Below are positions 35,217 through 44,458 of a stretch of DNA of 64,000 nt, piece by piece. The DNA comes from JBEEOW01 sp041191405 (GTDB taxonomy: Bacteria > Bacteroidota > Bacteroidia > Cytophagales > UBA9547). The notes below the pieces were generated by a model that saw only the letters and a list, made by a program, of their open reading frames with translations, searched no databases and was not told where the DNA came from. The DNA lies in the NCBI GenBank assembly GCA_041191405.1, contig JBEEOW010000001.1, positions 62,001-126,000 of the forward strand, read 5' to 3'. Position numbers and translations under genes: made by a program. Within the stretch, counting starts at the first letter, position 1; every line of letters begins with the position of its first letter.

Positions 35217-36662
35217 ATGAGAACGCAAAGAATTAAAATTAAAGATTTATTACAAAGTGAAGCTTACGGAACCAAAGTTCTGGTAAAAGGTTGGGTTCGA
35301 ACCAAAAGAGAAAGCAAAGGTGTTGCTTTTGTTGCTTTAAATGATGGTTCTACAATCAATAATTTACAAATTGTAGTTGATATCAATAATTTTGATGAAA
35401 ATATTGTAAAGCAAATTTCAACAGGTGCTTGTGTGGCTATTGCTGGTAATTTATTGGAATCGCCAGCTAAAGGGCAAAAAGTAGAATTACAAGCTACTGA
35501 AATTGAGATTTATGGTGTTGCCGACCCTGAAAAATATCCACTTCAACCCAAAGAACATTCCTTAGAATTTTTAAGAGAAATTGCCCATTTACGTCCTCGT
35601 ACCAATACTTTTGGGGCAATTATGCGTGTGCGTAATGCAATGGCTTTTGCTGTTCATAAGTTTTTTAATGAAAGAGGTTTTGTGTATGTAAATACGCCAA
35701 TTATTACTGCATCTGATTGCGAAGGTGCTGGCGAAATGTTTAGAGTTACTACTTTAGATGCAATTAATCCACCTAAAAATGAATTGGGTGAAGTTGATTG
35801 GAAAGAAGATTTCTTTGGCAGACAAGCAAATTTAACTGTTTCGGGGCAATTAGAAGGTGAACTTGCAGCCACAGCTTTAGGTGAAATTTATACTTTTGGA
35901 CCAACTTTTAGAGCAGAAAATTCAAATACTGCTCGCCATTTAGCTGAATTTTGGATGATTGAACCTGAAGTTGCTTTTGCTGATTTGGATGACAATATGG
36001 ATTTGGCTGAAAGCTTTTTGAAATATTTAATATCTTATGCTTTAACACATTGCGAAGATGATTTGGCTTTCCTAGACCAAAGATTTAGTAAGGAAGAAAC
36101 CAAAAAGAAAGAAGCTGAAAGAAGTGAGTTCGGTTTGATTGAAAAACTGAAATTTGTATTAGATAATGATTTTCAGCGCTTAACTTATACAGAGGCTGTT
36201 GATATTTTGGTGAAATCTAAACCTGCACAAAAAGGACAATTTAAATATCCTGTAGCTTGGGGGACTGATTTACAATCAGAACATGAAAGATATTTAGTTG
36301 AAAAACACTTCAAAAAGCCAGTTATTTTAACAGATTATCCAAGAGAGATTAAGGCATTTTACATGAAATTAAGCGATGACGGAAAAACTGTTAGAGCAAT
36401 GGATGTACTTTTCCCTGGAATTGGAGAAATAATTGGAGGTTCGCAAAGAGAGGAAAATTTAGAAAAACTTGAAATGCGAATGAAGGAAGTAGGTTTAAAT
36501 CCTGAAGAAAGTTACTGGTATTTAGATACTCGAAGATTTGGAACTTGTCCGCATGCTGGATTTGGATTAGGTTTTGAAAGATTGATATTATTTATAACAG
36601 GGATGAGTAATATTAGAGATGTAATTCCATTTCCGAGAACACCACAAAATTGTGAGTTTTAA
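35217..36662 (+). CDS. asnS: asparagine--tRNA ligase
   Basis: A 481-aa class IIb aminoacyl-tRNA synthetase that charges tRNA-Asn. An N-terminal OB-fold anticodon domain (about 15-110: [18 protein letters not shown]) leads to the catalytic core. Motif 1 is near [20 protein letters not shown], motif 2 is [21 protein letters not shown] and motif 3 is [21 protein letters not shown]. The EFWMIEPE and C-terminal [12 protein letters not shown] features are those of AsnRS rather than AspRS. An insert in the middle (about 280-330) is usual for this family. It is monocistronic, with a terminator directly after the stop. Confidence 0.96.
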   Translation: MRTQRIKIKDLLQSEAYGTKVLVKGWVRTKRESKGVAFVALNDGSTINNLQIVVDINNFDENIVKQISTGACVAIAGNLLESPAKGQKVELQATEIEIYGVADPEKYPLQPKEHSLEFLREIAHLRPRTNTFGAIMRVRNAMAFAVHKFFNERGFVYVNTPIITASDCEGAGEMFRVTTLDAINPPKNELGEVDWKEDFFGRQANLTVSGQLEGELAATALGEIYTFGPTFRAENSNTARHLAEFWMIEPEVAFADLDDNMDLAESFLKYLISYALTHCEDDLAFLDQRFSKEETKKKEAERSEFGLIEKLKFVLDNDFQRLTYTEAVDILVKSKPAQKGQFKYPVAWGTDLQSEHERYLVEKHFKKPVILTDYPREIKAFYMKLSDDGKTVRAMDVLFPGIGEIIGGSQREENLEKLEMRMKEVGLNPEESYWYLDTRRFGTCPHAGFGLGFERLILFITGMSNIRDVIPFPRTPQNCEF

Positions 36663-36667
36663 ATTGA

Positions 36668-36700
36668 ATGGAGATTCAAGTTTTGTGTCTCCATTTTTTA
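36668..36700 (+). terminator. rho-independent terminator of asnS
   Basis: ATGGAGA (36668-36674) pairs with TCTCCAT (36688-36694) and is followed by TTTTTATTT. It begins 5 bases after the asnS stop codon. Confidence 0.8.
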
Positions 36701-36707
36701 TTTAAAC

Positions 36708-36770
36708 TCGAAATATCGACTTTACGGTTGCTGAGCGAAGTCGAAACATTAGTAAAGTTGATTTTTCGCT
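36708..36770. repeat. palindromic intergenic repeat, copy D
   Basis: CGAAATATCGACTTTAC (36709-36725) pairs with GTAAAGTTGATTTTTCG (36752-36768), with two mismatches in 17, around GCTGAGCGAAGTCGAAAC. It is a single-stem member of the family at 4.9, 7.1 and 32.0 kb and follows the asnS terminator. Confidence 0.7.
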
Positions 36771-36836
36771 AGAATAATTGTCGGTCTATTTTGGTATTAA
36801 TTATTTTTATAACTTCGTTTACTAAAAATTTAAAGT

Positions 36837-36992
36837 ATGAAAACGAAAATAATTTCAGATTTAAAAACAGTTAAAATAAAACCTGAAACTGTTAAAAAAT
36901 CAAATGAAAAACCCAAAGTAATTTTAGGGGCAGGTAGGAAATACACTGAATATTATTCAGAATCTATTTTTAATGATGATTTGTTGAATTAA
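36837..36992 (+). CDS. small antitoxin-like protein upstream of a PIN toxin gene
   Basis: A 51-aa frame (MKTKIISDLKTVKIKPETVK then a basic stretch, GAGRKYTEYYSESIFNDD and a short tail). It is 8 bases upstream of a VapC-type PIN-domain gene on the same strand, which is the normal place for the cognate antitoxin. I cannot assign the protein to a known antitoxin fold. The basic N-terminus could contact DNA and the acidic, aromatic C-terminus could bind the toxin, which is the usual antitoxin plan. Support for coding is the position, the intact frame and the ATG. Confidence 0.6.
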   Translation: MKTKIISDLKTVKIKPETVKKSNEKPKVILGAGRKYTEYYSESIFNDDLLN

Positions 36993-37000
36993 TATTTTTT

Positions 37001-37402
37001 ATGAAATCTTATATTTTAGATACTCATATTTTTCTAAATGCATATATAAAACCTGAAAAGATAAGGGGCGAGGTTTTAAAGATTATTGAAAAAGAAAATC
37101 ATTAGTTTATAAGTGCAATTTCATTAATTGAAATTGCTTTAATAGTTGAGTCTAAACCTAAAGAATTTAAAATAAAGATACCTTTAGCTGAATATATTAG
37201 CAACGCATTAGACTCATTACAAGTCAAAGTTTTAGAAATAACTCCTGAACATAGTCAACGATTTTATGAACTCAATTTACTTGATAATCATAAAGACCAA
37301 TACGATAGAATTATGATTGCACAAGCTATGAGTACTGGTTATACAGTTTTGTCGGATGATAGAAAACTTCCTTTATATCATATTAAATTGATTTCAAATT
37401 AA
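37001..37402 (+). pseudogene. VapC-type PIN-domain toxin interrupted by an in-frame TAG
   Basis: The frame from the ATG at 37001 to a TAA at 37402 would encode 133 residues matching VapC-like PIN RNases that cleave RNA. It opens with SYILDTHIFLNAY (acidic Asp7), then FISAISLIEIAL (Glu), NHKDQYDRIMIAQAM (Asp) and VLSDDRKLPLYHIKLI (Asp), so all catalytic acids are present. One TAG at 37103-37105 splits it after IIEKENH. No frameshift is involved. In relatives this position is variable, so a CAG, AAG or GAG to TAG change is likely. As written, the toxin is truncated at 34 aa and should be inactive, while the upstream antitoxin-like gene is intact. Sequencing error or suppression are alternatives. 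Confidence 0.82.
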
Positions 37403-37494
37403 ATGGTTATTTAAAGTTTTTATTTTTCTATTTATCATTTGTTAGAAAATTAAGTGTTAAATTGCTTCTCAATTGCTATTAAACTGATTATCAC

Positions 37495-37791
37495 ATGGAC
37501 ATATTTGTTGGAAGTTTGCCTTTTAAATTAACAGAAGCTCAACTTAGAGAATTATTTGAAAAATTTGGCGAAGTTGAATCCGCTACAATTATTATCAATA
37601 AAATGACTCGTCAAAACAAAGGTTTTGGCTTTGTTTCAATGCCTAACAAAGTGGAAGCTTCAAGAGCTATTGATGCTTTAAACGGTTATGAAATTTTAGG
37701 CAGAACTATAATTGTAATCGAATCTGTTAAAAAAGAGGAAGCTCCAAGAAGAGACGGTCGTCCAAGTAGTTCGAAATCAAGAAGGTATTAA
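37495..37791 (+). CDS. RNA-binding protein with one RRM domain
   Basis: A 98-aa protein with a complete RNA-recognition motif: RNP2 IFVGSL at residues 3-8 and RNP1 KGFGFVSM at 42-49, with the aromatic residues that stack on RNA bases. The tail (about 80-98) is basic and Ser/Arg-rich (APRRDGRPSSSKSRRY). Such small RRM proteins are common in Bacteroidota, which lack Hfq in many lineages, and can act as global post-transcriptional regulators; that role is inferred here. The stop codon overlaps the start of a quasi-repeat array. Confidence 0.9.
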   Translation: MDIFVGSLPFKLTEAQLRELFEKFGEVESATIIINKMTRQNKGFGFVSMPNKVEASRAIDALNGYEILGRTIIVIESVKKEEAPRRDGRPSSSKSRRY

Positions 37792-37920
37792 TTAGTAAAA
37801 GGTATTAAGTATAAAGTACAAGGTATGAAGTACAAAGTAAATTAATTTATTAAATTCAAAATTTGTTTTTAAAGTATTTTAAATTTCAATTACTTAATAC
37901 CTAATACCTTATACTTTAAA
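37792..37920. repeat. spacer-filling quasi-repeat array with inverted ends, TACTTAATACC type
   Basis: The whole spacer between the RRM gene and the next gene holds units such as GGTATTAAGTATAAAGTAC on the left and TACTTAATACCTAATACC on the right. GGTATTAAGTA (37801-37811) and TACTTAATACC (37891-37901) are a perfect 11-bp inverted repeat. The last RRM codons themselves (GGTATTAA, including the stop) look like the first unit, and the array ends two bases before the next ATG. Confidence 0.65.
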
Positions 37921-37922
37921 AT

Positions 37923-38912
37923 ATGAAATCATTATTTTTAATTTTCTCATTTAGCATTTCATTTATATCTGCACATGCGTGGGGATTTTTTGCCCATAAA
38001 AAAATAAATGAACATGCTTGTTATTTATTACCTGCTCCATTGGGGCAGTTTTATAAATATCATTTAAAAACTATTGTTAATAAATCTGTAAATCCTGACA
38101 AACGAAGGTATGCAGTAGCCAATGAAGCACCTAAGCATTATATTGATTCTGAGGCTTATGGGGATAGTTCATTGTATAAATTACCTCTCACTTGGAATAA
38201 GGTACAAGAGCAAATTAGTTTAGATACTTTACTTAAACATGGTACCGTTCCTTGGACGGTTCAAAATGTATATTATCAATTAGTAAAAGCACTTCGTGAA
38301 AAAAATGTAAATGAAATAGTTCGTTTAAGTGCAGATTTAGGGCATTATGTGGGTGATGCTAATGTTCCCTTGCATACTACTTGTAATTATAACGGACAGC
38401 TAACCAATCAAATTGGGATTCATGGTTTGTGGGAAAGCCGTTTGCCTGAAATATTTTTTGTTAAATATGAGTTTTGGGTTGGCACTGCAAGTTATGAACA
38501 TAATATTCCATTAAGAGCTTTTTCAGCGGTTAGAGTTGCAAATTCAGCTTTAGATTCTGTATTATCAATTGAAAAACAGATGAGAACTAATGTCTCTGAA
38601 TCAGATTTATTTGCTTTTGAACAGCGAAAAAATGGTTTAGTTAAAGTGTTTTCAAAAAAATATGCCTCACAATACCATGAGCAATTAAATGGTATGGTTG
38701 AAAGACAAATGAAACTTTCTGTTAAAATGTTGGCGGATTTATGGTATTCAGCTTGGATTGATGCTGGTCAACCAATTTTACCACTTACACCATTGGAAAC
38801 CGAGCCCGAAACAGAACTTGAACCTACGCCAATTCCATCAATAAGAGATGAGGCTCATCATCAATGTCCACATCATTATAATGAATTGCTGCAAAATACA
38901 GCAATTCATTAA
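37923..38912 (+). CDS. zinc-dependent phospholipase C / S1-P1 nuclease-like secreted protein
   Basis: A 329-aa secreted protein. The signal peptide ends ISAHA, so the mature chain starts with Trp (WGFFAHKKINEHA). This is the hallmark of the phospholipase C/P1-nuclease fold, where Trp1 and His coordinate a tri-zinc site. Further ligands are in LGHYVGDANVPLHTTCNYNGQ and GIHGLWE. Clear Trp1 and HxxxD patterns support zinc binding. The C-terminus (about 285-329) is unusual: a Pro/Glu/Thr-rich linker then EAHHQCPHHYNE, rich in His and Cys. Substrate (phospholipid or nucleic acid) is uncertain. The last codons overlap a hairpin. Confidence 0.8.
   Translation: MKSLFLIFSFSISFISAHAWGFFAHKKINEHACYLLPAPLGQFYKYHLKTIVNKSVNPDKRRYAVANEAPKHYIDSEAYGDSSLYKLPLTWNKVQEQISLDTLLKHGTVPWTVQNVYYQLVKALREKNVNEIVRLSADLGHYVGDANVPLHTTCNYNGQLTNQIGIHGLWESRLPEIFFVKYEFWVGTASYEHNIPLRAFSAVRVANSALDSVLSIEKQMRTNVSESDLFAFEQRKNGLVKVFSKKYASQYHEQLNGMVERQMKLSVKMLADLWYSAWIDAGQPILPLTPLETEPETELEPTPIPSIRDEAHHQCPHHYNELLQNTAIH
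38880..38910. terminator. hairpin overlapping the 3' end of the phospholipase-like gene
   Basis: AATGAATTGCTG (38880-38891) and CAGCAATTCATT (38899-38910) form a 12-bp perfect stem inside the last ten codons, with the stop codon starting at its last base. The T-run on the plus strand is weak. The convergent lipoprotein gene ends 14 bases further on, so it may serve as a shared boundary. Confidence 0.45.
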
Positions 38913-38923
38913 ATGGTTAATTT

Positions 38924-39742
38924 TTAATAAACTATTCTAATTGCTTGTCCACTTGAAAGGTCTAAGCTTAAGTTAGTTTGTGTCATTCCATTTACTTTTA
39001 ATGCACATGTGTTAGGTCCAACAGAGCCTTGATTTACAGCAGTTAATATAAAATCTGTAGTCCCTTTTGGTACTGTAAATGTGAAAGTATTTCCTGCATT
39101 TGTAAGCATATGATTTAATAGCAATGGTGTATTTCCTTGATATAAATTAATGATATCACCATCTTCTGCTCCATCATCCCAAAGAGTAAATGTTACAATG
39201 CTAGAATTAACATTTATAGTTTGTTTTACAGTATAATTACCACTTGATTGAGTAGCACATTCACCATAAAGTAAAATTTGAGCATCTTTGCTAGGGTTAC
39301 CTTGTTGATTTTGTGTTGAGAAAGTTAAGTTACAGTGATCAAACCTTTTAGCTTCAGTTGCATTTGGGAATACAAATAAGAATCTGAAGGTTACTGATTT
39401 TATACCTACATTGTTAGTTACAAAACTTGTGTCAGAGAGTTTTAAAAATTGATTTGTAGCTACACTACTTAATAAAGTGTTACTAGCATCATAAAATTTA
39501 GGTTTTAGATTTATTTGATCTAAACATTTTGAATCTCCGTCGTATGAAAATGAAATTTCATACTCAGCAGTTAATGGAGAACCTGTGCATGATGGATCAG
39601 TTATTCTTTTTGAAGTTATATTTTTTAATTTAAAATCTTCACATGCACTTTCAACTACTTCAATTTCAATAGTTTTTTTCAAACATGAAGTTGATGATAG
39701 AGCTAATAAGCTCATAATAAATATTATAATTTTGTTTTTCAT
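38924..39742 (-). CDS. lipoprotein with C-terminal domain shared with its neighbour
   Basis: A 272-aa lipoprotein: signal peptide with lipobox SSTSC (lipidated Cys20). The first 150 mature residues are a Cys-containing beta-rich region I do not recognise (YEISFSYDGDSKCLDQINLKP). The last 95 residues form a distinct beta domain with WDDGAEDGDIINLY, VPKGTTDFILTAVNQG and VGPNTCALKV. The same domain ends the adjacent barrel protein at 39745 (WDHQLVDGDIISIN, YAPNTAAFTV). The genes are 2 bases apart on the same strand, upstream barrel first. I infer a surface complex in which the two copies play related roles. Confidence 0.78.
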   Translation of the reverse strand: MKNKIIIFIMSLLALSSTSCLKKTIEIEVVESACEDFKLKNITSKRITDPSCTGSPLTAEYEISFSYDGDSKCLDQINLKPKFYDASNTLLSSVATNQFLKLSDTSFVTNNVGIKSVTFRFLFVFPNATEAKRFDHCNLTFSTQNQQGNPSKDAQILLYGECATQSSGNYTVKQTINVNSSIVTFTLWDDGAEDGDIINLYQGNTPLLLNHMLTNAGNTFTFTVPKGTTDFILTAVNQGSVGPNTCALKVNGMTQTNLSLDLSSGQAIRIVY

Positions 39743-39744
39743 AA

Positions 39745-40908
39745 TTATTTGTTAAAGTCTATTTCTATAGTTCCACTTTGTTCTAAATTTGATTTTAATA
39801 CTACAGTATTGGTTTTTATACCATCATCAACGGTAAATGCTGCTGTATTTGGTGCATATTTACCCAAATTATGAGCATGAAGTACAAGATAATTTGTACC
39901 AGGTTGTAGTTTTACTTTAATTTCTTTAACAGTTTTTTCTAAAGTATATTTTTCAATAATCCAAACTCCATTTAAGTTTATTGAAATAATATCACCATCA
40001 ACTAACTGATGATCCCATATTTTAATAGTAACCTCTTCTGATTTTACTTTCATTTTTTTGGCTACTTCAACTGTTCTACCTTCAACCGTTTGAGGAATAT
40101 TTGTGTTTTTAGGAGGTTTGATTTTTTTCTTCGGTTGTGGTACAATATCAGTCGGACGTTCAATTGGTATAAGTGATTCATCTTCATCTTCTAAAGAAGG
40201 AGATTCTTTGTGATGTAATCTAAATCCGTATTTAATTGTTAAACCAACATAACTACCAAATGAACTTAATTGATCTTGTGTTAGTACAACATCATTTTTA
40301 GTAGTAGTATAGTTGCCTACACTCATTGCACTGTTTCCCATGCTATATTTTATACCAACTGCTAAAACATTTTCATCTGCCAAAACTCCTTCAAATCCTA
40401 TTTCTCCAAAAATATTGGTATTGTTGAAATAATTATTTTGCAGATTTACTTTTTCTTGATTTGCAACATAAGTTGCTGAATTACTTTTAGTTCCTGTACC
40501 AACCCAATTTAATCCATATCCAAGATTAAAATACAAGCCTAGTACTGAATTTATTGGTTGATGATATTGAATTAAACCAAATGTGCCTAAATAATTATTA
40601 TTTGTTTTTAGATTAGCTTCAAATCCTGGGTGACGAAGTGAAAAATTTTTGTCTTCTAAATTCAAATGTTCTCTATGGTAGTTAAAACCTAATTCAAAGC
40701 CTAATCTATTCCATAGTCTATAATGAGCTGAAGCATTAAAACCTAAATTATGTGATTTCCAAGTACTATTTAACATACTTTTATTTTGAGAATATGTACT
40801 TATAGGAATTCCATATTCTAATCCACCGAAAAGAAATAAATCTCTTTGTGCAAAAGAATAATTAATTATAAAGCTTAAAAAAATAATAATGGTTGTTTTT
40901 TTTCTCAT
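39745..40908 (-). CDS. outer-membrane beta-barrel protein with C-terminal DGDIIS domain
   Basis: A 387-aa outer-membrane protein: signal peptide ending YSFAQ, an 8- to 10-strand barrel (about 22-215, with FLFGGLEYGIP, RLGFELGFNYHREH, FGLIQYHQPINSVLGLYFNL) and a KKKIKPPKNTN-type basic/proline linker (about 235-265). The C-terminal 100 residues are a beta domain with WDHQLVDGDIISINLNG, LQPGTNYLVLHAHNLGKYAPN and SGTIEIDF. The linker suggests passage through or contact with the periplasm or peptidoglycan. The barrel resembles the porin-like OMP_b-brl families. It is followed after 2 bases by the lipoprotein with the same C-terminal domain. Confidence 0.8.
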   Translation of the reverse strand: MRKKTTIIIFLSFIINYSFAQRDLFLFGGLEYGIPISTYSQNKSMLNSTWKSHNLGFNASAHYRLWNRLGFELGFNYHREHLNLEDKNFSLRHPGFEANLKTNNNYLGTFGLIQYHQPINSVLGLYFNLGYGLNWVGTGTKSNSATYVANQEKVNLQNNYFNNTNIFGEIGFEGVLADENVLAVGIKYSMGNSAMSVGNYTTTKNDVVLTQDQLSSFGSYVGLTIKYGFRLHHKESPSLEDEDESLIPIERPTDIVPQPKKKIKPPKNTNIPQTVEGRTVEVAKKMKVKSEEVTIKIWDHQLVDGDIISINLNGVWIIEKYTLEKTVKEIKVKLQPGTNYLVLHAHNLGKYAPNTAAFTVDDGIKTNTVVLKSNLEQSGTIEIDFNK

Positions 40909-40932
40909 TTTGATTGTTTAGGTTAATTATAT

Positions 40933-41412
40933 TTATCGTTTATTTACCCACAAATTATCATTACACTCATCTAAAAGTTGACTTTGGGGCTTCAAAAAAC
41001 GAGGATGCAATAATGATGCCCATTTTTCAACAAGAGGGATAAGTGTGAATTTTCTTTCTTGAATATAAGGGTGAGGAATTTTTAAATTTTCTGAATCTAT
41101 TATTTCATCATTAAAATATAGTATATCAATATCTAAAGTTCTTGCATGCCATTTTTGTAAACGAGTTCTTCCAAATTCAATTTCAATTGCCAAGCAATTT
41201 GTAAGAATTTCTACTGGTGATAATTTTGTATTACATTCAATTACTTGATTTAGAAAGTTTTGTTGCAATTCTACTCCCCAAGCTGCGCTTTCATAAATAC
41301 TTGATTCTACTTTAATTTCTCCAATTAAATTAGTAATTCTTAGTTTAGATTTATAAAACGTTTCATCGACATTACCTACATTTCCACCTAGTAAAAGCAA
41401 AACTTTATTCAT
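40933..41412 (-). CDS. folK: 2-amino-4-hydroxy-6-hydroxymethyldihydropteridine diphosphokinase
   Basis: A 159-aa HPPK that transfers pyrophosphate from ATP to 6-hydroxymethyl-7,8-dihydropterin in folate synthesis. The signature is complete: LLLGGNVGNVDE at the start, SSIYESAAWGV, FLNQVIE, and the catalytic IEIEFGRTRLQKWHARTLDIDILYFND, with LKIPHPYIQERKFTLIPL at the pterin site. The length is normal. It stands upstream of and on the same strand as the barrel/lipoprotein pair, 24 bases away, and is divergent from sppA. The genes are probably in one transcript although functionally unrelated. Confidence 0.95.
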   Translation of the reverse strand: MNKVLLLLGGNVGNVDETFYKSKLRITNLIGEIKVESSIYESAAWGVELQQNFLNQVIECNTKLSPVEILTNCLAIEIEFGRTRLQKWHARTLDIDILYFNDEIIDSENLKIPHPYIQERKFTLIPLVEKWASLLHPRFLKPQSQLLDECNDNLWVNKR

Positions 41413-41494
41413 TAATTTAATTTTTAATCCAGATTTAAAGTAAAATCTCCATTCATTTTGATTAATTTAGCTTTTCTAAATGAGATATGGAATT

Positions 41495-43249
41495 ATGATG
41501 CAATTTATAAAATATTTCTTTGCTTCTTTTTTGGCACTGGCTTTATTTTCAATAGTATTTATTTTGGTGCTTGTAGGCATAGCTTCAGTTGGAAGTGGAG
41601 TGAAAACCATTGAAAAAAATAGTGTTTTAAGTTTAAATCTTGATAAAAATATTTCCGAGCAAAGTCACGAAAATCCTTTAGCTAGTTTAGGTTTACCTGT
41701 GGGTGGTGGAAAAGAAGCGTTGGGTTTAAATGATATCAAAGATGCAATAAAATCAGCCAAATCAAATGTTAATATTAGAGGTATTTATTTGAAAGTTGGT
41801 GGTGGGAAAATGGGTTTTGCTACACTAAAAGAAATTAGAAATCAATTAGTTGATTTTAAATCTTCGGGTAAATTTATAGTAGCTTATGCCGAATCTTATT
41901 CTGAAGGAGCTTATTATTTATCATCTGTTGCGAATGAAATTTACTTGTCGCCAGAAGGTTTGTTAGAGTTTAATGGAATAGGTAGTAGTACCATGTATTT
42001 CAAAGGTTTATTTGATAAACTGGAAGTAAAACCAGAGATTTTTAAAGTAGGTAAATACAAAAGTGCAATTGAGCCTTTTATCACGGATAAAATGAGTGAT
42101 GCAAATCACGAGCAATTAGGAATTTTATTAAATGATATTTATGGTTCAATGTTGAATGATATTTCATTATCTCGACAAATACCTGTAAATAAATTAAAAC
42201 TTATTTCTGATTCAATGCAAGTGCATAACTCATCTGATGCATTACGTCTGAAATTAATCACTCATTTAGCATATCCTGACCAATTAGAAGCTTCATTAAA
42301 AAAACGTTTAGGCATTCATGAAGTAACTAAAAAAATACCTTTTGTTTCAATTGAAGAAATTAATGAGCAATTAAATACTGAAACAGAACCTGAGAACAAA
42401 ATTGCAGTTGTAGTAGCTTCTGGTGAAATTAAAGGTGGAAATGGAAATGACGAAGATGCTATTTATGCTCCAAAATTAATTGCAGAATTGAAAAAAGCTG
42501 TTGACGATGCCTCTGTAAAAGCAATAGTGTTGAGAATTAACTCTCCAGGTGGAAGTGCTTTAGCTTCGGATTTAATGTGGAGAGAAATTGAAATCTTAAA
42601 GAAAAGAAAACCAATAGTAGCCTCAATGGGTGATTATGCAGCATCTGGAGGTTATTATATGGCAATGCCTTGTAATAAAATTGTTGCACAACCAACTACA
42701 ATTACTGGTTCGGTTGGTGTGTTTGGCTTAATGTTTGGATTTCAAGATTTTTTGAAAAACAAAATTGGTGTTACTGTTGACGGACACTATACTGGTAAAT
42801 TTACAGATGTTGGTTCAATGTTAAGACCATTAACCGAATACGAGAAAAAAACTATCCAAACAGAAGTTGAAAGAATTTATCATATTTTTGTAACGAAAGC
42901 TGCACAAGGCAGAAAACTGAAATATGAGCAAATGCACGAATATGCTCAAGGTAGAGTGTGGACAGGTACTCAAGCAAAGAAAATAGGTTTAGTTGATGAA
43001 ATTGGAGGCGTAGAAACCGCAGTGAAACTTGCCGCAAAACTAAGTAAAGTTGATAAATACAAAGTAAAATACTTTCCAGAAAGTAAGTCATTTATCGAAA
43101 ATGTGACCCAAAATTTATCAGGTTCTGAAAATGAATCAAAAATAATTGCTACTGAATTAGGAGAATTATACCCATATTTCAGAACTTTGCAACAAATCAA
43201 TAATCATAGAGGAATAGAGGCATATCTTCCTTATGAGTTTAACTGGTAA
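41495..43249 (+). CDS. sppA: signal peptide peptidase SppA (67K type, S49)
   Basis: A 584-aa inner-membrane serine protease that degrades cleaved signal peptides. One N-terminal membrane helix (about 5-33, [20 protein letters not shown]) anchors it. Two S49 domains follow: the first has the catalytic Lys in [12 protein letters not shown] (about 193), and the second has [21 protein letters not shown] and the nucleophile Ser in [15 protein letters not shown]. This Lys/Ser dyad split across tandem domains is typical of long SppA. I start at the ATG at 41495; an ATG five codons upstream would add MRYGI, which relatives lack. It is divergent from folK and 26 bases upstream of bioB. Confidence 0.92.
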   Translation: MMQFIKYFFASFLALALFSIVFILVLVGIASVGSGVKTIEKNSVLSLNLDKNISEQSHENPLASLGLPVGGGKEALGLNDIKDAIKSAKSNVNIRGIYLKVGGGKMGFATLKEIRNQLVDFKSSGKFIVAYAESYSEGAYYLSSVANEIYLSPEGLLEFNGIGSSTMYFKGLFDKLEVKPEIFKVGKYKSAIEPFITDKMSDANHEQLGILLNDIYGSMLNDISLSRQIPVNKLKLISDSMQVHNSSDALRLKLITHLAYPDQLEASLKKRLGIHEVTKKIPFVSIEEINEQLNTETEPENKIAVVVASGEIKGGNGNDEDAIYAPKLIAELKKAVDDASVKAIVLRINSPGGSALASDLMWREIEILKKRKPIVASMGDYAASGGYYMAMPCNKIVAQPTTITGSVGVFGLMFGFQDFLKNKIGVTVDGHYTGKFTDVGSMLRPLTEYEKKTIQTEVERIYHIFVTKAAQGRKLKYEQMHEYAQGRVWTGTQAKKIGLVDEIGGVETAVKLAAKLSKVDKYKVKYFPESKSFIENVTQNLSGSENESKIIATELGELYPYFRTLQQINNHRGIEAYLPYEFNW

Positions 43250-43275
43250 AAATTATACAAATCGAAAATAAGCCA

Positions 43276-44301
43276 ATGGCAACAGAAATTAGAAACAACT
43301 GGACACGTTCTGAAGTAGAGGAGATATATAATTCTCCAATTATGGAGTTAATTTATAGAGCAGCTACTGTGCATCGTGAATTTAATGACCCAAAAGAAGT
43401 ACAAGTTTGTACATTATTGTCAGTAAAAACAGGTGGCTGTCCAGAAGATTGTTCTTATTGTCCACAAGCAGCTCGTTACCACACCGATGTAAAAGTTCAT
43501 AAATTACTTGAGGTTGACGAAGTTTTGACTGCCGCTAAAAATGCTAAAGAAAGTGGAAGTACACGTTTCTGTATGGGAGCGGCTTGGAGAGAAGTTAGAG
43601 ATAACAAAGATTTCGACAAGGTACTAGAAATGGTAAAAGGCGTAAATGTAATGGGTATGGAAGTGTGTTGTACACTAGGTATGCTTACTGAAGAACAAGC
43701 TGTTAAATTAAAACAAGCTGGTTTGTATGCATATAACCACAACCTTGATACAAGTGCTGAACACTACGAAGAAATTATCACTACTCGTACTTACGACGAC
43801 CGTTTGAATACACTTGAAAACGTACGTCAAGCAAAAATATCAGTTTGTTCAGGAGGAATTATTGGTTTAGGCGAGTCGCACAATGATAGAGTTGGAATGT
43901 TATTAACATTAGCAACTTTGCCAGAGCACCCAGAGTCGGTACCAGTAAATGCATTAGTGCCTGTTGAGGGTACACCACTTGAAAACCAACCAAGAGTTCC
44001 TATTTGGGATATGTTAAGAATGATTGCAACGGCACGTATTATTATGCCCAAAGCAATGGTTCGTTTATCAGCAGGTAGAGTAAGAATGTCATTTGAAGAG
44101 CAAGCAATGTGTTTCATGGCAGGAGCAAACTCAATTTTTGCGGGTGACAAATTATTAACAACACCAAACCCTGAAGTAAACGAAGACAAACAATTGTTTG
44201 AATTACTAGGAATTACACCTCGTGCAGCATTTAAAGACGGAGGTTCGAGAGATGTTCATTTTGAGCAAATCCCAGAACACCACTGCAACCACGATCATTA
44301 A
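43276..44301 (+). CDS. bioB: biotin synthase
   Basis: A 341-aa radical SAM enzyme that inserts sulfur into dethiobiotin to make biotin. The [4Fe-4S] radical-SAM motif CPEDCSYC (C55, C59, C62) is exact. The [2Fe-2S] cluster ligands lie in [20 protein letters not shown] and [15 protein letters not shown], with the Arg ligand in VRLSAGR. The C-terminus is His-rich ([12 protein letters not shown]). No other bio genes are adjacent. It is probably co-transcribed with sppA and ends at a GNRA-loop terminator. Confidence 0.97.
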   Translation: MATEIRNNWTRSEVEEIYNSPIMELIYRAATVHREFNDPKEVQVCTLLSVKTGGCPEDCSYCPQAARYHTDVKVHKLLEVDEVLTAAKNAKESGSTRFCMGAAWREVRDNKDFDKVLEMVKGVNVMGMEVCCTLGMLTEEQAVKLKQAGLYAYNHNLDTSAEHYEEIITTRTYDDRLNTLENVRQAKISVCSGGIIGLGESHNDRVGMLLTLATLPEHPESVPVNALVPVEGTPLENQPRVPIWDMLRMIATARIIMPKAMVRLSAGRVRMSFEEQAMCFMAGANSIFAGDKLLTTPNPEVNEDKQLFELLGITPRAAFKDGGSRDVHFEQIPEHHCNHDH

Positions 44302-44332
44302 TAATTGATTGTTATTCAGATTTATATTTTGG

Positions 44333-44364
44333 AATCCCAAGGCGAAAGCTTTGGGATTTTTTTT
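44333..44364 (+). terminator. rho-independent terminator of bioB
   Basis: AATCCCAAGGC, a GAAA tetraloop, then GCTTTGGGATT, followed by eight T. The GNRA-type loop closes a strong 11-bp stem (one G-T pair), 31 bases after the bioB stop. Confidence 0.9.
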
Positions 44365-44458
44365 GAAGAAATATTGTAATTGCTTATTTTAATTCACCAA
44401 AATTTGGAAATATGTTTTTTTGAAAAAGGTAGTAGGTGTGAATGTAATTTATGTTGAT

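Noticed and set aside
35293..35308. TGGGTTCGAACCAAA as a tRNA T-arm
   Set aside because: It lies inside asnS and encodes GWVRTK. No cloverleaf or anticodon arm surrounds it.
41480..41494. Upstream ATG of sppA as the start
   Set aside because: The extra MRYGI is polar and precedes two Met codons at the start of the expected membrane helix, which fits better; the alternative cannot be fully excluded.
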